In this document: positions 1 through 9,586 of the stretch, in pieces
Layout of the letters: each line of letters starts with the position of its first letter
Position numbering within the stretch: position 1 is the stretch's first letter
Assembly (NCBI RefSeq): GCF_000252995.1
Contig: NC_015761.1
Location: 4,216,001 to 4,280,000 of the forward strand
Direction: 5' to 3'
DNA length: 64,000 nucleotides
Source: Salmonella bongori NCTC 12419
Lineage (GTDB): Bacteria > Pseudomonadota > Gammaproteobacteria > Enterobacterales > Enterobacteriaceae
Translations under genes and position numbers: made by a program
The notes under the pieces: model-generated
Seen by the model: the letters and a program-made list of their open reading frames with translations, nothing else
The model's database searches: none
What the model was told of the DNA's origin: nothing

Positions 1-1665
1 GGCATCCATAAAGCCGGTGACTCGCGCTTGCGGCTGTTCCTGACCTTGTGCATCAAAGAACAGAATGGTGGGTAACCCCAGAACCTGCAAACGCTTTAAC
101 AGCGCGACGTCCTGCGCATTGTTAGCGGTGACATTGGCCTGTAAGAGCACGGTATCGCCGAGAGCTTGTTTAACCCGCGGATCGCTGAAGGTATACTTTT
201 CAAACTCTTTACAGGCCACGCACCAGTCGGCGTAGAAATCCAGCATAACGGGTTTACCTTTGGCCTGCGCCAGAGCCTGATCGAGTTCGTCGACCGTGGC
301 GATCTGCGTAAAGTTGAGGTGTGCCAGGGGTTGTGCGGACGGCGATCCTAACGCCCAATCTTGTAAAGGCCGCACGCTAATGAGCGCTGACGCCAGCAGG
401 ATAATTTGTACGGTGCGCATCCATGCCCGCCGGGCCTGCAGACTGGTGATAAACGCCCATCCAAAGAAAGCGACGCCCAGCAGCGACCACAGGCGTAAGC
501 CCCAAACCTCGCCAATAATCCGCTCCAGTAAAAACACGGGCAGGGCAAGGATCACGAAACCAAAAGCAGTTTTGACATGCGCCATCCACGGGCCGCTTTT
601 CGGCAGCAGTCGGTTGCCAAACACGGTGACCAGCATTAGCGGCAGCCCCATACCTAATGCATACAAATACAGCGTGCCGCCGCCCAACCACATATTCCCG
701 CTCTGAGCGATATAAAGCAGAATCGCGCTTAACGGCGCTGTGGTACAGGGCGAGCAAATTAATCCGGCAATCGCCCCCATAACAAACACGCCGCCGGGTG
801 AGCCGCCCTGCTGGCGATTACTCATTAATGTCAACCGGGTTTGCAGTGAGGAGGGGAGCTGTAGCGTGAACAGGCCAAACATCGACAACGCAAGCAGAGT
901 AAATACAACGGCAAGGCCGATTAATACATACGGATGCTGTAACGCCGCCTGAAACTGTAATCCCGCCGCGGCGACAACCAGTCCCAATGCGGTATAAGTC
1001 AGTGCCATACCTTGCACATAGATAAAGGTCAACAGCAATGCGCGGCCCGTCGACAAACGTTGCCTGCCGCCCAGGACAATGCCGGAAATTAGTGGATACA
1101 TTGGCAATACGCAGGGCGTGAAAGCGATGCCGATACCGATCAATAGCGCCCATAATGCGGAGAAAGGCAACTGAGCGGCGGGTTTTGATGGGGCATTCAC
1201 TGGCGTAGCAGTTGGCGCAGGCGTGGCGTCTATGACCGCGGCGACTTCACTTAGCGGTACCGTTTTCGTTTCCGGCGGATAACAGAATCCCGCATCGGCG
1301 CACCCCTGGTACGTTACCGTTAGTGTCGCGCCAGCCGCCGCCTGGTTAACCGTAACCGGTACATTTAGGCGCTTACGGTAGATTTCGCTTTTGCCGTAGA
1401 ACTCATCTTCATGCCAGGTACCCGCCGGAAGCTGCACCGGAGCAATCTGCGCCTGTGCGGGCGTAATACTGATTTGTTTACGGTAAAGGTAATAACCGTC
1501 TTTCACCTGCCAGGAGAGGGCCAGGTCGTGTTGGTTTTGCTGAAAATCAAAAACGAACGCCCGGTCGGCAGGGACGAACTGCGAACGCCCCGGCGCGTCA
1601 AATAACCCGGCGAAGGCGGATGTGCTGCACAGCAGCAGGATCAGCGTAAAGATGCGTTGAGCCAT
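1..1665 (-). CDS. dsbD: Thiol:disulfide interchange protein DsbD (3' end outside window)
   Basis: DsbD moves electrons from cytoplasmic thioredoxin across the inner membrane to periplasmic DsbC, DsbG and CcmG. The reading frame is open for 555 codons from the ATG at 1665 to base 1; the family is about 567 residues, so only the last dozen are missing. Visible in order: a cleavable signal peptide (about 1-19, ending SAFA), the periplasmic alpha domain with C122 and C128 (GCADAGFC), the membrane domain with FTPCVLPM and CSPCTTAPL, and the thioredoxin-like gamma domain with WCVACK (C482, C485). All six redox cysteines are present. The start lies inside the end of cutA (25 nt overlap), so the two are probably translationally coupled. 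Confidence 0.97.
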
Positions 1666-1988
1666 GAGAGGTAATCAGTATCTCCGTGAGTAACAGGTAA
1701 AACCAGAAGTTCGGGGGTTTGATACGGGTGATGAGACTTCAGGCAGTCGATGAGCGCTTGCTGATGTGAAACGGTCGTTTTTAAGATCATTTGAACTTCA
1801 TATTCCTGCTCCAGCTTGCCTTCCCAGTAATATAGCGATGTCGCGCCGGGCAGGAGAGTGGCGCAGGCGGCCAGTTTTTCCGCCAGTACTTTAGCGGCCA
1901 GATCCTGGGCGGTGGCTTCATCCGGGGCGGTACAGAGCACCACAACGGCCTCGGGGATGGAAATATCCTGACTCTTAACATCAAGCAT
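1641..1988 (-). CDS. cutA: Divalent-cation tolerance protein CutA
   Basis: A 115-residue cytoplasmic protein of the CutA1 family, which forms very stable trimers with a ferredoxin-like fold. It is named for copper/divalent cation tolerance but its biochemical role is unsettled. The motifs [33 protein letters not shown] and the C-terminal HHPYQTPE and GDTDYLSW blocks are typical. A GTG at 1994 would add two residues, but the GAGG ribosome site is well placed for the ATG at 1988, which I chose. The end overlaps dsbD by 25 nt. Family assignment is secure; function is not. Confidence 0.95.
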
Positions 1989-2076
1989 AAACACCTCGAA
2001 AGAACAAAAAGACCCGCAAGTGAAGGGTCACTATACAACGGACGAGGGCAGGATGTTAGTCAAAGGGCGGGAGAAT

Positions 2077-2097
2077 GCGGGGCGTAATACGCCCCGC
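2077..2097 (-). terminator. GC-rich hairpin after dcuA
   Basis: A perfect 8-bp stem (GCGGGGCG / CGCCCCGC) with a 5-nt loop lies 11 nt past the dcuA stop codon on the minus strand. No T-run follows it in the direction of transcription, so it may act as a weak or rho-assisted terminator or as a 3'-end stabiliser. Confidence 0.5.
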
Positions 2098-2108
2098 GGG
2101 TGAAACGC

Positions 2109-3410
2109 TTACAGCATAACGCTGCCCAGCAGGAAGCCGAAGCAGACGGCCAGAACAACACCCAGGGTGCCCGGGATAAAGAACGGATGGTTAAAGACGA
2201 ATTTACCGATACGGGTTGTACCGGTGTCATCCATCTGTACCGCAGCAACCAGCGTCGGGTAGGTCGGCAGGATGAACAGACCAGATACCGCCGCGAAAGA
2301 AGCCACGGCTGTCAGCGGAGAAACGTTCAGCGCCAGCGCCATCGGCATCAATGCTTTAGCCGTTGCTGCCTGAGAATAGAGCAGAGCGGAGGCAAAGAAG
2401 AAGATGACCGCCAGCAGCCACGGATGACCCTGAATGACGCTACCCGCAGTATCTTTGATCCAGTCAATATTCGCAGATACGAAGGTATCGCCCAGCCACG
2501 CCACACCCAGAATACAGATACAGGCGCTCATCCCTGCTTTAAAGGTACTGGAGTTGAGAATGGCGTCAGTTTCCACTTTACACAGGATAGTGGTCAGCGT
2601 TGCGACGCTCAACATGATGATCAGAATGGCATTAGTGGTGTTCATCAGCGGTTTCTCAACCAGGCCGAGACTCGGACTGTTGATAATTGCATAAATGACC
2701 ACACCAACCACGCCCAGCAGGAACAGCCAGACGGAGCTTTTCGCCATCGGTTTGATTTCAATCTGCTTTTCACCGCGCAGTTCAATCAATCCTTCTTCCA
2801 GACGCTTGCGGTAAATCGGGTCGTCAGAAAGTTTGGAGTTGAACAGCATAGTGACCAGGAAGGACATCACCAGCACCGCCAGCAGCGTAGAAGGAATAAC
2901 CACGGACAGTAAGTGAATGTAGCTAATGCCATGGCCTTCCATGACGGAAGACATATACACCACGGCCGCAGAAATCGGCGAGGCGGTAATGGCAATCTGT
3001 GCGGATACCACGGCGGTCGAGAGCGGGCGGCAAGGTTTGATTCCCTGCTCTTTCGCGACTTCAGCAATAACCGGCAACGTGGCCAGCGAGATGTTCCCGG
3101 TACCAGCGAAAATGGTCAGAAAATAGGTGACAATCGGCGCGAGGATGGTGATGTATTTCGGGTTTTTACGCAGCAGTTTTTCCGTCTGGTTTACCAGGTA
3201 ATCCAGACCGCCCGCGACCTGCATCGCAGAGATCGCGGCGATAACCGCCATGATAATAGAAATGACATCGAATGGAATTGTCCCTGGCTTAACGCCAATG
3301 GCGGCAAGTACCAGAACACCCAGCCCACCTGCAAAACCAATACCGATGCCCCCAAGTCTGGCGCCCAAAAAGATTGCCAGCAAAACAATGATAAGTTCGA
3401 CAACTATCAT
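2109..3410 (-). CDS. dcuA: Anaerobic C4-dicarboxylate transporter DcuA
   Basis: A 433-residue inner-membrane carrier of the Dcu family that exchanges aspartate, fumarate, malate and succinate. The sequence is hydrophobic throughout, with 10 or more predicted membrane segments starting at residue 2 (IVVELIIVLLAIFLGARLGG). The motifs ITASPISAAVVYMSS and AGTGNISLATLPVIAEVAK are characteristic of DcuA/DcuB. It follows aspA on the same strand after a 114-nt gap containing a terminator, so aspA can be transcribed alone or with dcuA. With AspA this makes an aspartate-in, fumarate pathway feeding fumarate reductase (frdABCD, 12 kb away). DcuB is the main alternative, but the aspA linkage identifies DcuA. 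Confidence 0.97.
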   Translation of the reverse strand: MIVVELIIVLLAIFLGARLGGIGIGFAGGLGVLVLAAIGVKPGTIPFDVISIIMAVIAAISAMQVAGGLDYLVNQTEKLLRKNPKYITILAPIVTYFLTIFAGTGNISLATLPVIAEVAKEQGIKPCRPLSTAVVSAQIAITASPISAAVVYMSSVMEGHGISYIHLLSVVIPSTLLAVLVMSFLVTMLFNSKLSDDPIYRKRLEEGLIELRGEKQIEIKPMAKSSVWLFLLGVVGVVIYAIINSPSLGLVEKPLMNTTNAILIIMLSVATLTTILCKVETDAILNSSTFKAGMSACICILGVAWLGDTFVSANIDWIKDTAGSVIQGHPWLLAVIFFFASALLYSQAATAKALMPMALALNVSPLTAVASFAAVSGLFILPTYPTLVAAVQMDDTGTTRIGKFVFNHPFFIPGTLGVVLAVCFGFLLGSVML

Positions 3411-3475
3411 ATTAGCCTTCCTTGTTGTTTAACAAGTTGATATTAAATTGTTGTTATTTGGTAACTTCTTGTAAG

Positions 3476-3502
3476 AAAAAAGGCACGTCATCATGACGTG
3501 CC
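3476..3502 (-). terminator. Rho-independent terminator of aspA
   Basis: A perfect 9-bp inverted repeat (GGCACGTCA / TGACGTGCC, 3-nt loop, 3482-3502) is followed on the minus strand by six T (3481 down to 3476). It lies 22 nt past the aspA stop and before dcuA, which fits partial readthrough into dcuA. Confidence 0.9.
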
Positions 3503-3524
3503 CCATTGGTACTACCCTGTACGA

Positions 3525-4961
3525 TTACTGTTCGCTTTCATCAGTATAACGTTTAGCTTTATAAGCCGGGTGCATCAAGTTCTGTACGGAGAAAATATCG
3601 TCCAGCTCTGCTTCCGTCAACAGGCCGCGCTCCAGGACAACTTCACGTACGCTCTTACCGGTTTCGGCACAGATTTTACCGACGATATCGCCGTTGTGGT
3701 GGCCGATGAACGGGTTGAGGTAAGTGACGATACCGATGGAGTTATAAACGTATCCTTCGCACACTTCTTTGTTTGCGGTAATGCCGTTAACGCATTTTTC
3801 CAGCAGGTTGTAGCACGCGTTGCTCAGAATGTGGATAGATTCGAACATTGCCTGGCCGATAACCGGTTCCATAACGTTCAGCTGCAGCTGACCTGCTTCC
3901 GCCGCCATCGTCACGGTGGTGTCGTTACCGATGACTTTAAAGCACACCTGGTTGACGACTTCCGGTACGACCGGATTCACTTTTGCTGGCATGATAGAAG
4001 AGCCTGCCTGCAATTCCGGCAGGTTGATCTCATTCAGACCGGCACGAGGGCCAGAAGAGAGCAAACGCAGGTCGTTACAGATTTTGGACATTTTAACAGC
4101 CAGGCGTTTCAGGGCGCCGTGAACCATAACATAGGCGCCGCAGTCAGAGGTCGCTTCGATCAGGTCTTCAGCCGGTACACAGGCGAAACCAGTCACTTCA
4201 GCCAGTTTCTTCACTGCCAGCGGAGAGTACTCTTTCGGCGTGTTCAGACCTGTACCAATCGCTGTTGCGCCAAGGTTAACTTCCAGCAGCAGTTCGGCTG
4301 TGCGTTCGATGCTTTTCACTTCTTCTTTCAGAAGAATGCTGAAAGCGCGGAATTCCTGGCCGAGTGTCATTGGTACGGCGTCCTGTAACTGGGTACGACC
4401 CATTTTCAGGATATCCTGGAATTCAACGGCTTTGCGCTCGAAGCCTTCACGCAGCTGGTTGATAGCGTCGATCAGTTTGATGATAGAGGCGTAAACCGCG
4501 ATGCGGAAACCGGTCGGGTAAGCATCGTTGGTGGACTGACATTTGTTCACGTGGTCGTTCGGGTTCAGGTACTGATATTCACCTTTCTGATGACCCATCA
4601 GTTCCAGCCCGATATTGGCCAGCACTTCGTTGGTATTCATGTTGACGGAAGTGCCCGCGCCGCCCTGGTAAACGTCTACCGGGAACTGATCCATGCACTT
4701 GCCGTTATTAAGAACTTCATCACATGCGGCAATGATGGCATTCGCCACACTCTTAGGAATGGTTTGCAGCTCTTTGTTGGCCAGAGCCGCTGCTTTTTTA
4801 ACCATTACCATGCCACGTACAAATTCAGGAATGTCACTGATTTTGTTATTGCTAATGTAGAAGTTTTCAATCGCTCTCAGAGTGTGAACACCATAGTAGG
4901 CTTCAGCTGGAACTTCCCTGGTACCCAACAGATCTTCTTCGATACGAATGTTGTTTGACAT
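3525..4961 (-). CDS. aspA: Aspartate ammonia-lyase (aspartase)
   Basis: AspA cleaves L-aspartate to fumarate and ammonia in the cytoplasm. The 478-residue length matches the E. coli enzyme. The signature of the fumarase/aspartase superfamily, GSSIMPAKVNP, is present at about residues 319-329 and contains the catalytic serine loop. Other family blocks include TSVNMNTNEV and THDA-like KCQSTNDAYPTGFR. The ATG at 4961 is the natural start. The gene is followed by a terminator and dcuA. A good CRP site lies upstream at 5151-5166, consistent with the catabolite control known for aspA in E. coli. Confidence 0.98.
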   Translation of the reverse strand: MSNNIRIEEDLLGTREVPAEAYYGVHTLRAIENFYISNNKISDIPEFVRGMVMVKKAAALANKELQTIPKSVANAIIAACDEVLNNGKCMDQFPVDVYQGGAGTSVNMNTNEVLANIGLELMGHQKGEYQYLNPNDHVNKCQSTNDAYPTGFRIAVYASIIKLIDAINQLREGFERKAVEFQDILKMGRTQLQDAVPMTLGQEFRAFSILLKEEVKSIERTAELLLEVNLGATAIGTGLNTPKEYSPLAVKKLAEVTGFACVPAEDLIEATSDCGAYVMVHGALKRLAVKMSKICNDLRLLSSGPRAGLNEINLPELQAGSSIMPAKVNPVVPEVVNQVCFKVIGNDTTVTMAAEAGQLQLNVMEPVIGQAMFESIHILSNACYNLLEKCVNGITANKEVCEGYVYNSIGIVTYLNPFIGHHNGDIVGKICAETGKSVREVVLERGLLTEAELDDIFSVQNLMHPAYKAKRYTDESEQ

Positions 4962-5301
4962 GTGAACCTTCTTTTCAAGCTGCCAATGATTTTTACTTTA
5001 AAACACACAGGATATATGTGATTTCGAATGTTTTCTGACCGACGATTATCCCCTCCATCGGCCTGATAAACGAGATCATATGCTGGTTCAGAATTCCTAC
5101 CGTAATCTGGATCACTTAAAGTGTGGGTATTTACCCCTTATTTATTATTTTGTGAAATAGGTCACCGCTTTAGGATTACTACCTAAAATAAGTGTACAAA
5201 CTACTTGAATTTTTGCCAGACACCACCATATCAGATCGATGCGAATCGCAACCCCATTCAAAATAGTCGTCTCAGACGGCTGTTACTTACAGGAGAGTCC
5301 T
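4962..5301. promoter_or_regulatory. aspA-fxsA divergent control region
   Basis: This 340-nt stretch between the divergent aspA and fxsA starts holds no convincing gene. It is AT-rich and contains the CRP-like site listed separately. Promoters for both genes should lie here; I do not place their -10 and -35 boxes with confidence. Confidence 0.7.
5151..5166. promoter_or_regulatory. CRP-cAMP binding site upstream of aspA
   Basis: TGTGA-AATAGG-TCACC matches the CRP consensus TGTGA-N6-TCACA at 9 of 10 core positions. It lies about 190 nt upstream of the aspA start, so it may act through the aspA promoter located between, or through fxsA. Confidence 0.7.
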
Positions 5302-5778
5302 TTGCGCTGGATACCCTTTTTAGCTGTCTTTCTCTATGTTTATGTTGAGATTTCTATCTTTATCCAGGTCGCCCATGTGCTGGGTGTCCTGATGACGTTA
5401 ATCCTGGTGATTTTTACGTCCGTTATCGGCATGTCTCTGGTACGTAACCAAGGTTTTAAAAACTTTTTATTGATGCAACAAAAAATGGCGGCGGGTGAGA
5501 GCCCGGCGGCAGAAATGATCAAGAGCGTATCGCTGATCATCGCGGGCCTGCTGCTCGTATTGCCTGGATTTTTTACCGATTTCCTCGGTCTTCTGCTTTT
5601 ATTGCCGCCAGTGCAAAAGCATTTGACGCTGAAGTTGTTGCCGCATTTACGTTTTTCCCGGATGCCGGGCGGCGGGTTTAGTGCTGGTACGGGGAGTGGT
5701 GAAACATTTGACGGCGAGTATCAGCGTAAAGACGATGAACGCGACCGTATTGAACATAAAGACGATCGCCGCGATTGA
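5302..5778 (+). CDS. fxsA: FxsA membrane protein (phage T7 exclusion suppressor)
   Basis: A 158-residue inner-membrane protein. In E. coli, extra copies relieve exclusion of phage T7 by the F plasmid; its normal role is unknown. The first 120 residues hold the hydrophobic segments (WIPFLAVFLYVYVEISIF, LGVLMTLILVIFTSVIG, LIIAGLLLVLPGFFTDFLGLLLLL). The tail is charged (DGEYQRKDDERDR). I chose the TTG at 5302, preceded by AGGAGA at 5291-5296, because it gives exactly the length and N-terminus (LRWIPF) of the E. coli protein. An ATG at 5239 would add 21 residues with no ribosome site. Confidence 0.9.
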   Translation: MRWIPFLAVFLYVYVEISIFIQVAHVLGVLMTLILVIFTSVIGMSLVRNQGFKNFLLMQQKMAAGESPAAEMIKSVSLIIAGLLLVLPGFFTDFLGLLLLLPPVQKHLTLKLLPHLRFSRMPGGGFSAGTGSGETFDGEYQRKDDERDRIEHKDDRRD

Positions 5779-5783
5779 TTTTT

Positions 5784-5812
5784 GTAGGCCGGATAAGCGC
5801 CATCCGGCCTAC
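5784..5812. repeat. REP (BIME) palindromic element
   Basis: GTAGGCCGGAT and ATCCGGCCTAC form an 11-bp perfect inverted repeat around AAGCGCC. This is the classic enterobacterial REP sequence, placed between the convergent fxsA and yjeH genes. Confidence 0.92.
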
Positions 5813-5814
5813 GT

Positions 5815-7059
5815 TTACTTTTCCGCCATTTTCCGTTTTGGTAACAACAACCATAGCGCTGCCAGCATAAGAATGACGTATAAGCTTTTCCAGCCCACCA
5901 TCGCCAATAATAGCAAACACAATAGGCTGCCCGTCGCCGCCAGTACACGGTAGCGTCCCTTCAGCAGACGACAGCCAGCCAACATACAAAATAAGTAGAT
6001 CATAATAAAAGTACCGTTGGCATAGACGATCAGCGCATTGAGATTAATTTTCAGCGCGTAGACGCCTAATGAACTCATGCAGCAACAGGCTAAAATGGCA
6101 TTTAAAGCATGGTTTGGCAGGCTGTGGGAAGAAAGTTTCGCCAGATAATGATCTGACCTGTACTGCATCTGTGTCCATATCAGGCGCGCAAAACTCTGAG
6201 CATAAACATTCAGGCTGGCAAAACAGGTGAGATAACCAATGATGCAAGCTACCCATAACGCCTGAACACCGAAAAGCTGAACAATGATGAGCGGCAGTGA
6301 TGCTGCCGCCGCGATCTTTTTATTGTAGGCGCCAAAATGCAGTACGAGGGCGGTACTGGCCCAGTAAATGGCGCCAGCCAGCATCAGGCCTATTATCAAG
6401 GCGCGCGGAAAATCACGTTCAGGGTTTTTAAATTCAGACGATAAATGGGTAAAAGCCTCAATTCCTACAAATCCCCAGAACATGATTGCCAGGGCGGCGC
6501 ACAGCCGGGAAAATTTGATGTCGCTCGCTGTCGGAAAGGCGATATCCGCAGGCTTAATCGAGCCTTTCCACAATATGGCGGCAATAAGCGCAATGATTAA
6601 TCCGGCAATAATCGCTTGTAGATTGGCGCTCGAACTGGCGCCGCGAGACCCTATAAGCCATAGCAACCCTATTGTACCCAGCTCCCCGAACAAGAGCTGT
6701 TCGTTCCGCCAGCCAAATAGAGCCTGGCCGAATCCTACTGCAATATGCAATGCTGCGGGAAAACTGACAGGAATGACCGATAAAAAGAGCCAACTGATTA
6801 CCCGTTGCAGGCGGGAACCAAATGCCATGCCCACAAAATGCGCTACACCGCCAGCATGTGGAAAATGCCGTCCCAGCACAGCAAAGACGATAGCGATAGG
6901 GAAAAGCAAAATAATGAGCAACGGCCAGGCCAAAAGGCTGATATTGCCAGCCACCAGTGCGACCAGTTCCGGGAGCGCGAATACGCCAGTTCCTAATAAG
7001 GATGTTGCTAACAGAATAATGCCCTGGACCAGCCCAAGCTCTTTCTTTAATTCATTCAT
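5815..7059 (-). CDS. yjeH: L-methionine/branched-chain amino acid exporter YjeH
   Basis: A 414-residue inner-membrane permease of the APC superfamily. E. coli YjeH exports methionine and branched-chain amino acids. The N-terminus LGLVQGIILLATSLLGTGVFALP carries the glycine-rich first-helix motif of APC transporters, and about 12 hydrophobic segments follow to residue 400. The C-terminus is short and basic (PKRKMAEK). It is a single gene, convergent with fxsA across a REP element, and divergent from groES with a 275-nt gap. The E. coli protein is 418 residues, so the gene looks intact. Confidence 0.93.
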   Translation of the reverse strand: MNELKKELGLVQGIILLATSLLGTGVFALPELVALVAGNISLLAWPLLIILLFPIAIVFAVLGRHFPHAGGVAHFVGMAFGSRLQRVISWLFLSVIPVSFPAALHIAVGFGQALFGWRNEQLLFGELGTIGLLWLIGSRGASSSANLQAIIAGLIIALIAAILWKGSIKPADIAFPTASDIKFSRLCAALAIMFWGFVGIEAFTHLSSEFKNPERDFPRALIIGLMLAGAIYWASTALVLHFGAYNKKIAAAASLPLIIVQLFGVQALWVACIIGYLTCFASLNVYAQSFARLIWTQMQYRSDHYLAKLSSHSLPNHALNAILACCCMSSLGVYALKINLNALIVYANGTFIMIYLFCMLAGCRLLKGRYRVLAATGSLLCLLLLAMVGWKSLYVILMLAALWLLLPKRKMAEK

Positions 7060-7225
7060 AATCTATTTATCCGGCGACAGTGCAACCACAGGCGACGACA
7101 GACATTTTTAAGCGTATCACACCGCGATTTTCTTTTAGCTGGATGTTCTAAACCTGGGCTAAACGTGAGGTAAGTAGCGTTTTTACAGGTTTTTTCGCTA
7201 AGAAGAATTTTTTTTCATGTTCCCC

Positions 7226-7252
7226 CTTGAAGGGACAAAAGCCCATCCCCAT
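7226..7252 (+). promoter_or_regulatory. Heat-shock sigma-32 promoter of groES-groEL
   Basis: CTTGAA (7226-7231) and CCCCAT (7247-7252) are separated by 15 nt, matching the sigma-32 consensus. The start of groES is 83 nt further on. This is the expected main heat-shock promoter of the operon. Confidence 0.9.
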
Positions 7253-7334
7253 CTCTCTGGTCACCAGCCGGGAAACCGTTTACGGGCCGGCGTCACCCAT
7301 AACTGATAAAGACTTTCTCAAAGGAGAGCTATCA

Positions 7335-7628
7335 ATGAGTATTCGTCCGTTACATGATCGTGTGATCGTCAAACGTAAAGAAGTTGAGTCCAAATCTGCT
7401 GGCGGCATCGTACTGACCGGTTCTGCAGCGGGTAAATCAACTCGTGGCGAAATCATCGCTGTCGGTAAGGGTCGCATCCTGGACAACGGTACTGTACAGC
7501 CGCTGGACGTGAAAGTCGGCGACATCGTCATTTTTAACGATGGCTACGGCGTGAAGTCTGAGAAGATCGACAATGAAGAAGTGTTGATCATGTCTGAAAG
7601 CGACATTCTGGCAATTGTTGAAGCGTAA
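7335..7628 (+). CDS. groS: Co-chaperonin GroES
   Basis: GroES forms the seven-subunit lid on GroEL and encloses substrate proteins in the folding chamber. The 97-residue protein begins MSIRPLHDRVIVKR, the chaperonin-10 signature. The mobile loop around residues 16-32 (KEVESKSAGGIVLTGSAA) that contacts GroEL is present. The ATG at 7335 has AAGGAGAG upstream; longer in-frame starts further upstream would reach into the promoter region. It is the first gene of the operon, 43 nt before groEL. Confidence 0.99.
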   Translation: MSIRPLHDRVIVKRKEVESKSAGGIVLTGSAAGKSTRGEIIAVGKGRILDNGTVQPLDVKVGDIVIFNDGYGVKSEKIDNEEVLIMSESDILAIVEA

Positions 7629-7671
7629 TCCGCGAACGACACTGAACATACGAATTTAAGGGAAAGAGAAA

Positions 7672-9318
7672 ATGGCAGCTAAAGACGTAAAATTCGGTAA
7701 CGACGCTCGTGTGAAAATGCTGCGCGGCGTAAACGTACTGGCAGACGCAGTGAAAGTGACCCTCGGCCCGAAAGGCCGCAATGTGGTTCTGGATAAATCT
7801 TTCGGTGCGCCGAACATCACTAAAGATGGCGTTTCCGTAGCGCGTGAAATCGAGCTGGAAGATAAGTTTGAAAATATGGGCGCGCAGATGGTGAAAGAAG
7901 TTGCCTCTAAAGCGAACGACGCTGCAGGCGACGGTACCACTACCGCGACCGTACTGGCTCAGTCCATCATCACCGAAGGCCTGAAAGCCGTTGCTGCGGG
8001 CATGAACCCGATGGATCTGAAACGTGGTATCGATAAAGCGGTTGCTGCGGCTGTTGAAGAGCTGAAAGCGCTGTCCGTACCGTGCTCCGACTCTAAAGCG
8101 ATTGCTCAGGTGGGTACTATCTCCGCCAACTCCGACGAAACCGTAGGTAAACTGATCGCCGAAGCGATGGATAAAGTCGGTAAAGAAGGCGTGATCACTG
8201 TTGAAGACGGTACCGGTCTGCAGGACGAACTGGACGTGGTTGAAGGTATGCAGTTTGACCGCGGCTACCTGTCTCCTTACTTCATCAACAAGCCGGAAAC
8301 TGGCGCCGTAGAACTGGAAAGCCCGTTCATCCTGCTGGCTGATAAGAAAATCTCCAACATCCGCGAAATGCTGCCAGTTCTGGAAGCTGTCGCGAAAGCA
8401 GGTAAACCGCTGCTGATCATCGCTGAAGACGTTGAAGGCGAAGCGCTGGCGACCCTGGTAGTGAACACCATGCGCGGCATCGTGAAAGTGGCTGCGGTGA
8501 AAGCGCCTGGCTTCGGCGATCGTCGTAAAGCCATGCTGCAGGATATCGCTACCCTGACTGCGGGTACCGTTATCTCTGAAGAGATCGGTATGGAGCTGGA
8601 AAAAGCTACCCTGGAAGATCTGGGTCAGGCAAAACGCGTTGTGATCAACAAAGACACCACCACCATCATTGATGGCGTGGGTGAAGAAGCGGCAATCCAG
8701 GGCCGTGTAGCTCAGATTCGTCAGCAGATCGAAGAAGCGACCTCCGACTACGACCGTGAAAAACTGCAGGAGCGCGTAGCGAAACTGGCAGGCGGTGTTG
8801 CAGTTATTAAAGTTGGTGCGGCTACCGAAGTTGAGATGAAAGAGAAGAAAGCACGCGTTGAAGATGCCCTGCACGCGACCCGTGCTGCGGTAGAAGAAGG
8901 CGTGGTTGCTGGCGGTGGTGTTGCGCTGATTCGCGTGGCGTCCAAACTGAGCGAGCTGCGTGGTCAGAACGAAGATCAGAACGTGGGTATCAAAGTTGCG
9001 CTGCGCGCAATGGAAGCTCCGCTGCGTCAGATCGTACTGAACTGCGGCGAAGAGCCGTCTGTTGTCGCTAACACCGTTAAAGGCGGCGACGGTAACTACG
9101 GCTACAACGCAGCAACTGAAGAATACGGCAACATGATCGATATGGGTATCCTGGACCCAACCAAAGTTACCCGTTCTGCGCTGCAGTACGCGGCTTCTGT
9201 GGCTGGTCTGATGATCACTACTGAGTGCATGGTGACCGACCTGCCGAAAAGCGATGCGCCTGACTTAGGTGCTGCTGGCGGTATGGGCGGTATGGGTGGT
9301 ATGGGCGGCATGATGTAA
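7672..9318 (+). CDS. groL: Chaperonin GroEL
   Basis: The ATP-driven 14-subunit folding chamber of the cytoplasm. The 548-residue protein has the nucleotide-binding motif AAGDGTTTATVLAQ (about 82-95), the chaperonin-60 signature near AAVEEGVVAGGG (about 405-416), and the flexible C-terminal Gly-Gly-Met repeat ending GGMM. Codon use is strongly biased, as expected for a very highly expressed gene; this bias also opens a meaningless 428-codon frame on the opposite strand. It shares the sigma-32 promoter upstream of groES and ends at a terminator near 9476-9507. Confidence 0.99.
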   Translation: MAAKDVKFGNDARVKMLRGVNVLADAVKVTLGPKGRNVVLDKSFGAPNITKDGVSVAREIELEDKFENMGAQMVKEVASKANDAAGDGTTTATVLAQSIITEGLKAVAAGMNPMDLKRGIDKAVAAAVEELKALSVPCSDSKAIAQVGTISANSDETVGKLIAEAMDKVGKEGVITVEDGTGLQDELDVVEGMQFDRGYLSPYFINKPETGAVELESPFILLADKKISNIREMLPVLEAVAKAGKPLLIIAEDVEGEALATLVVNTMRGIVKVAAVKAPGFGDRRKAMLQDIATLTAGTVISEEIGMELEKATLEDLGQAKRVVINKDTTTIIDGVGEEAAIQGRVAQIRQQIEEATSDYDREKLQERVAKLAGGVAVIKVGAATEVEMKEKKARVEDALHATRAAVEEGVVAGGGVALIRVASKLSELRGQNEDQNVGIKVALRAMEAPLRQIVLNCGEEPSVVANTVKGGDGNYGYNAATEEYGNMIDMGILDPTKVTRSALQYAASVAGLMITTECMVTDLPKSDAPDLGAAGGMGGMGGMGGMM

Positions 9319-9475
9319 TTTAATCTTCATACTTCACGCCACAGGTGCGTTGGCAGCGTGAATTCACCCCCGTTACTGACTTATATAAGTGGGCGGGAAT
9401 GAAGGCGCCTGTTACTTGCCTGCAATGTGAATTATTCGATTAAACACACATAGCGGACATATCGCTAAAAATGAG

Positions 9476-9507
9476 AAACCCCTGGGCAGAAATGTTCGGG
9501 GGTTTTT
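9476..9507 (+). terminator. Terminator of groES-groEL
   Basis: AAACCCC (9476-9482) pairs with GGGGTTT (9499-9505) and the stem runs into a T-rich tail. It lies 158 nt after groEL and before yjeI. Confidence 0.75.
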
Positions 9508-9586
9508 CTTTTAATCACCTTTTTAGTATAAGATTCTCACACGGACGACATGACGGGCGTCCAGCTCATTGATCATGGGGAATAAC

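Noticed and set aside
3498..4388. 296-codon plus-strand frame opposite aspA
   Set aside because: Antisense shadow of a highly expressed gene with biased composition; starts in the aspA terminator.
5784..5812. Palindrome considered as a terminator for fxsA or yjeH
   Set aside because: No T-run and exact match to REP core; classed as REP, though it may still protect 3' ends.
7588..8874. 428-codon open frame on the minus strand opposite groEL
   Set aside because: It is a by-product of groEL's strong codon bias; the translation is Phe/His/Arg-rich, matches no family I know, and has no ribosome site.
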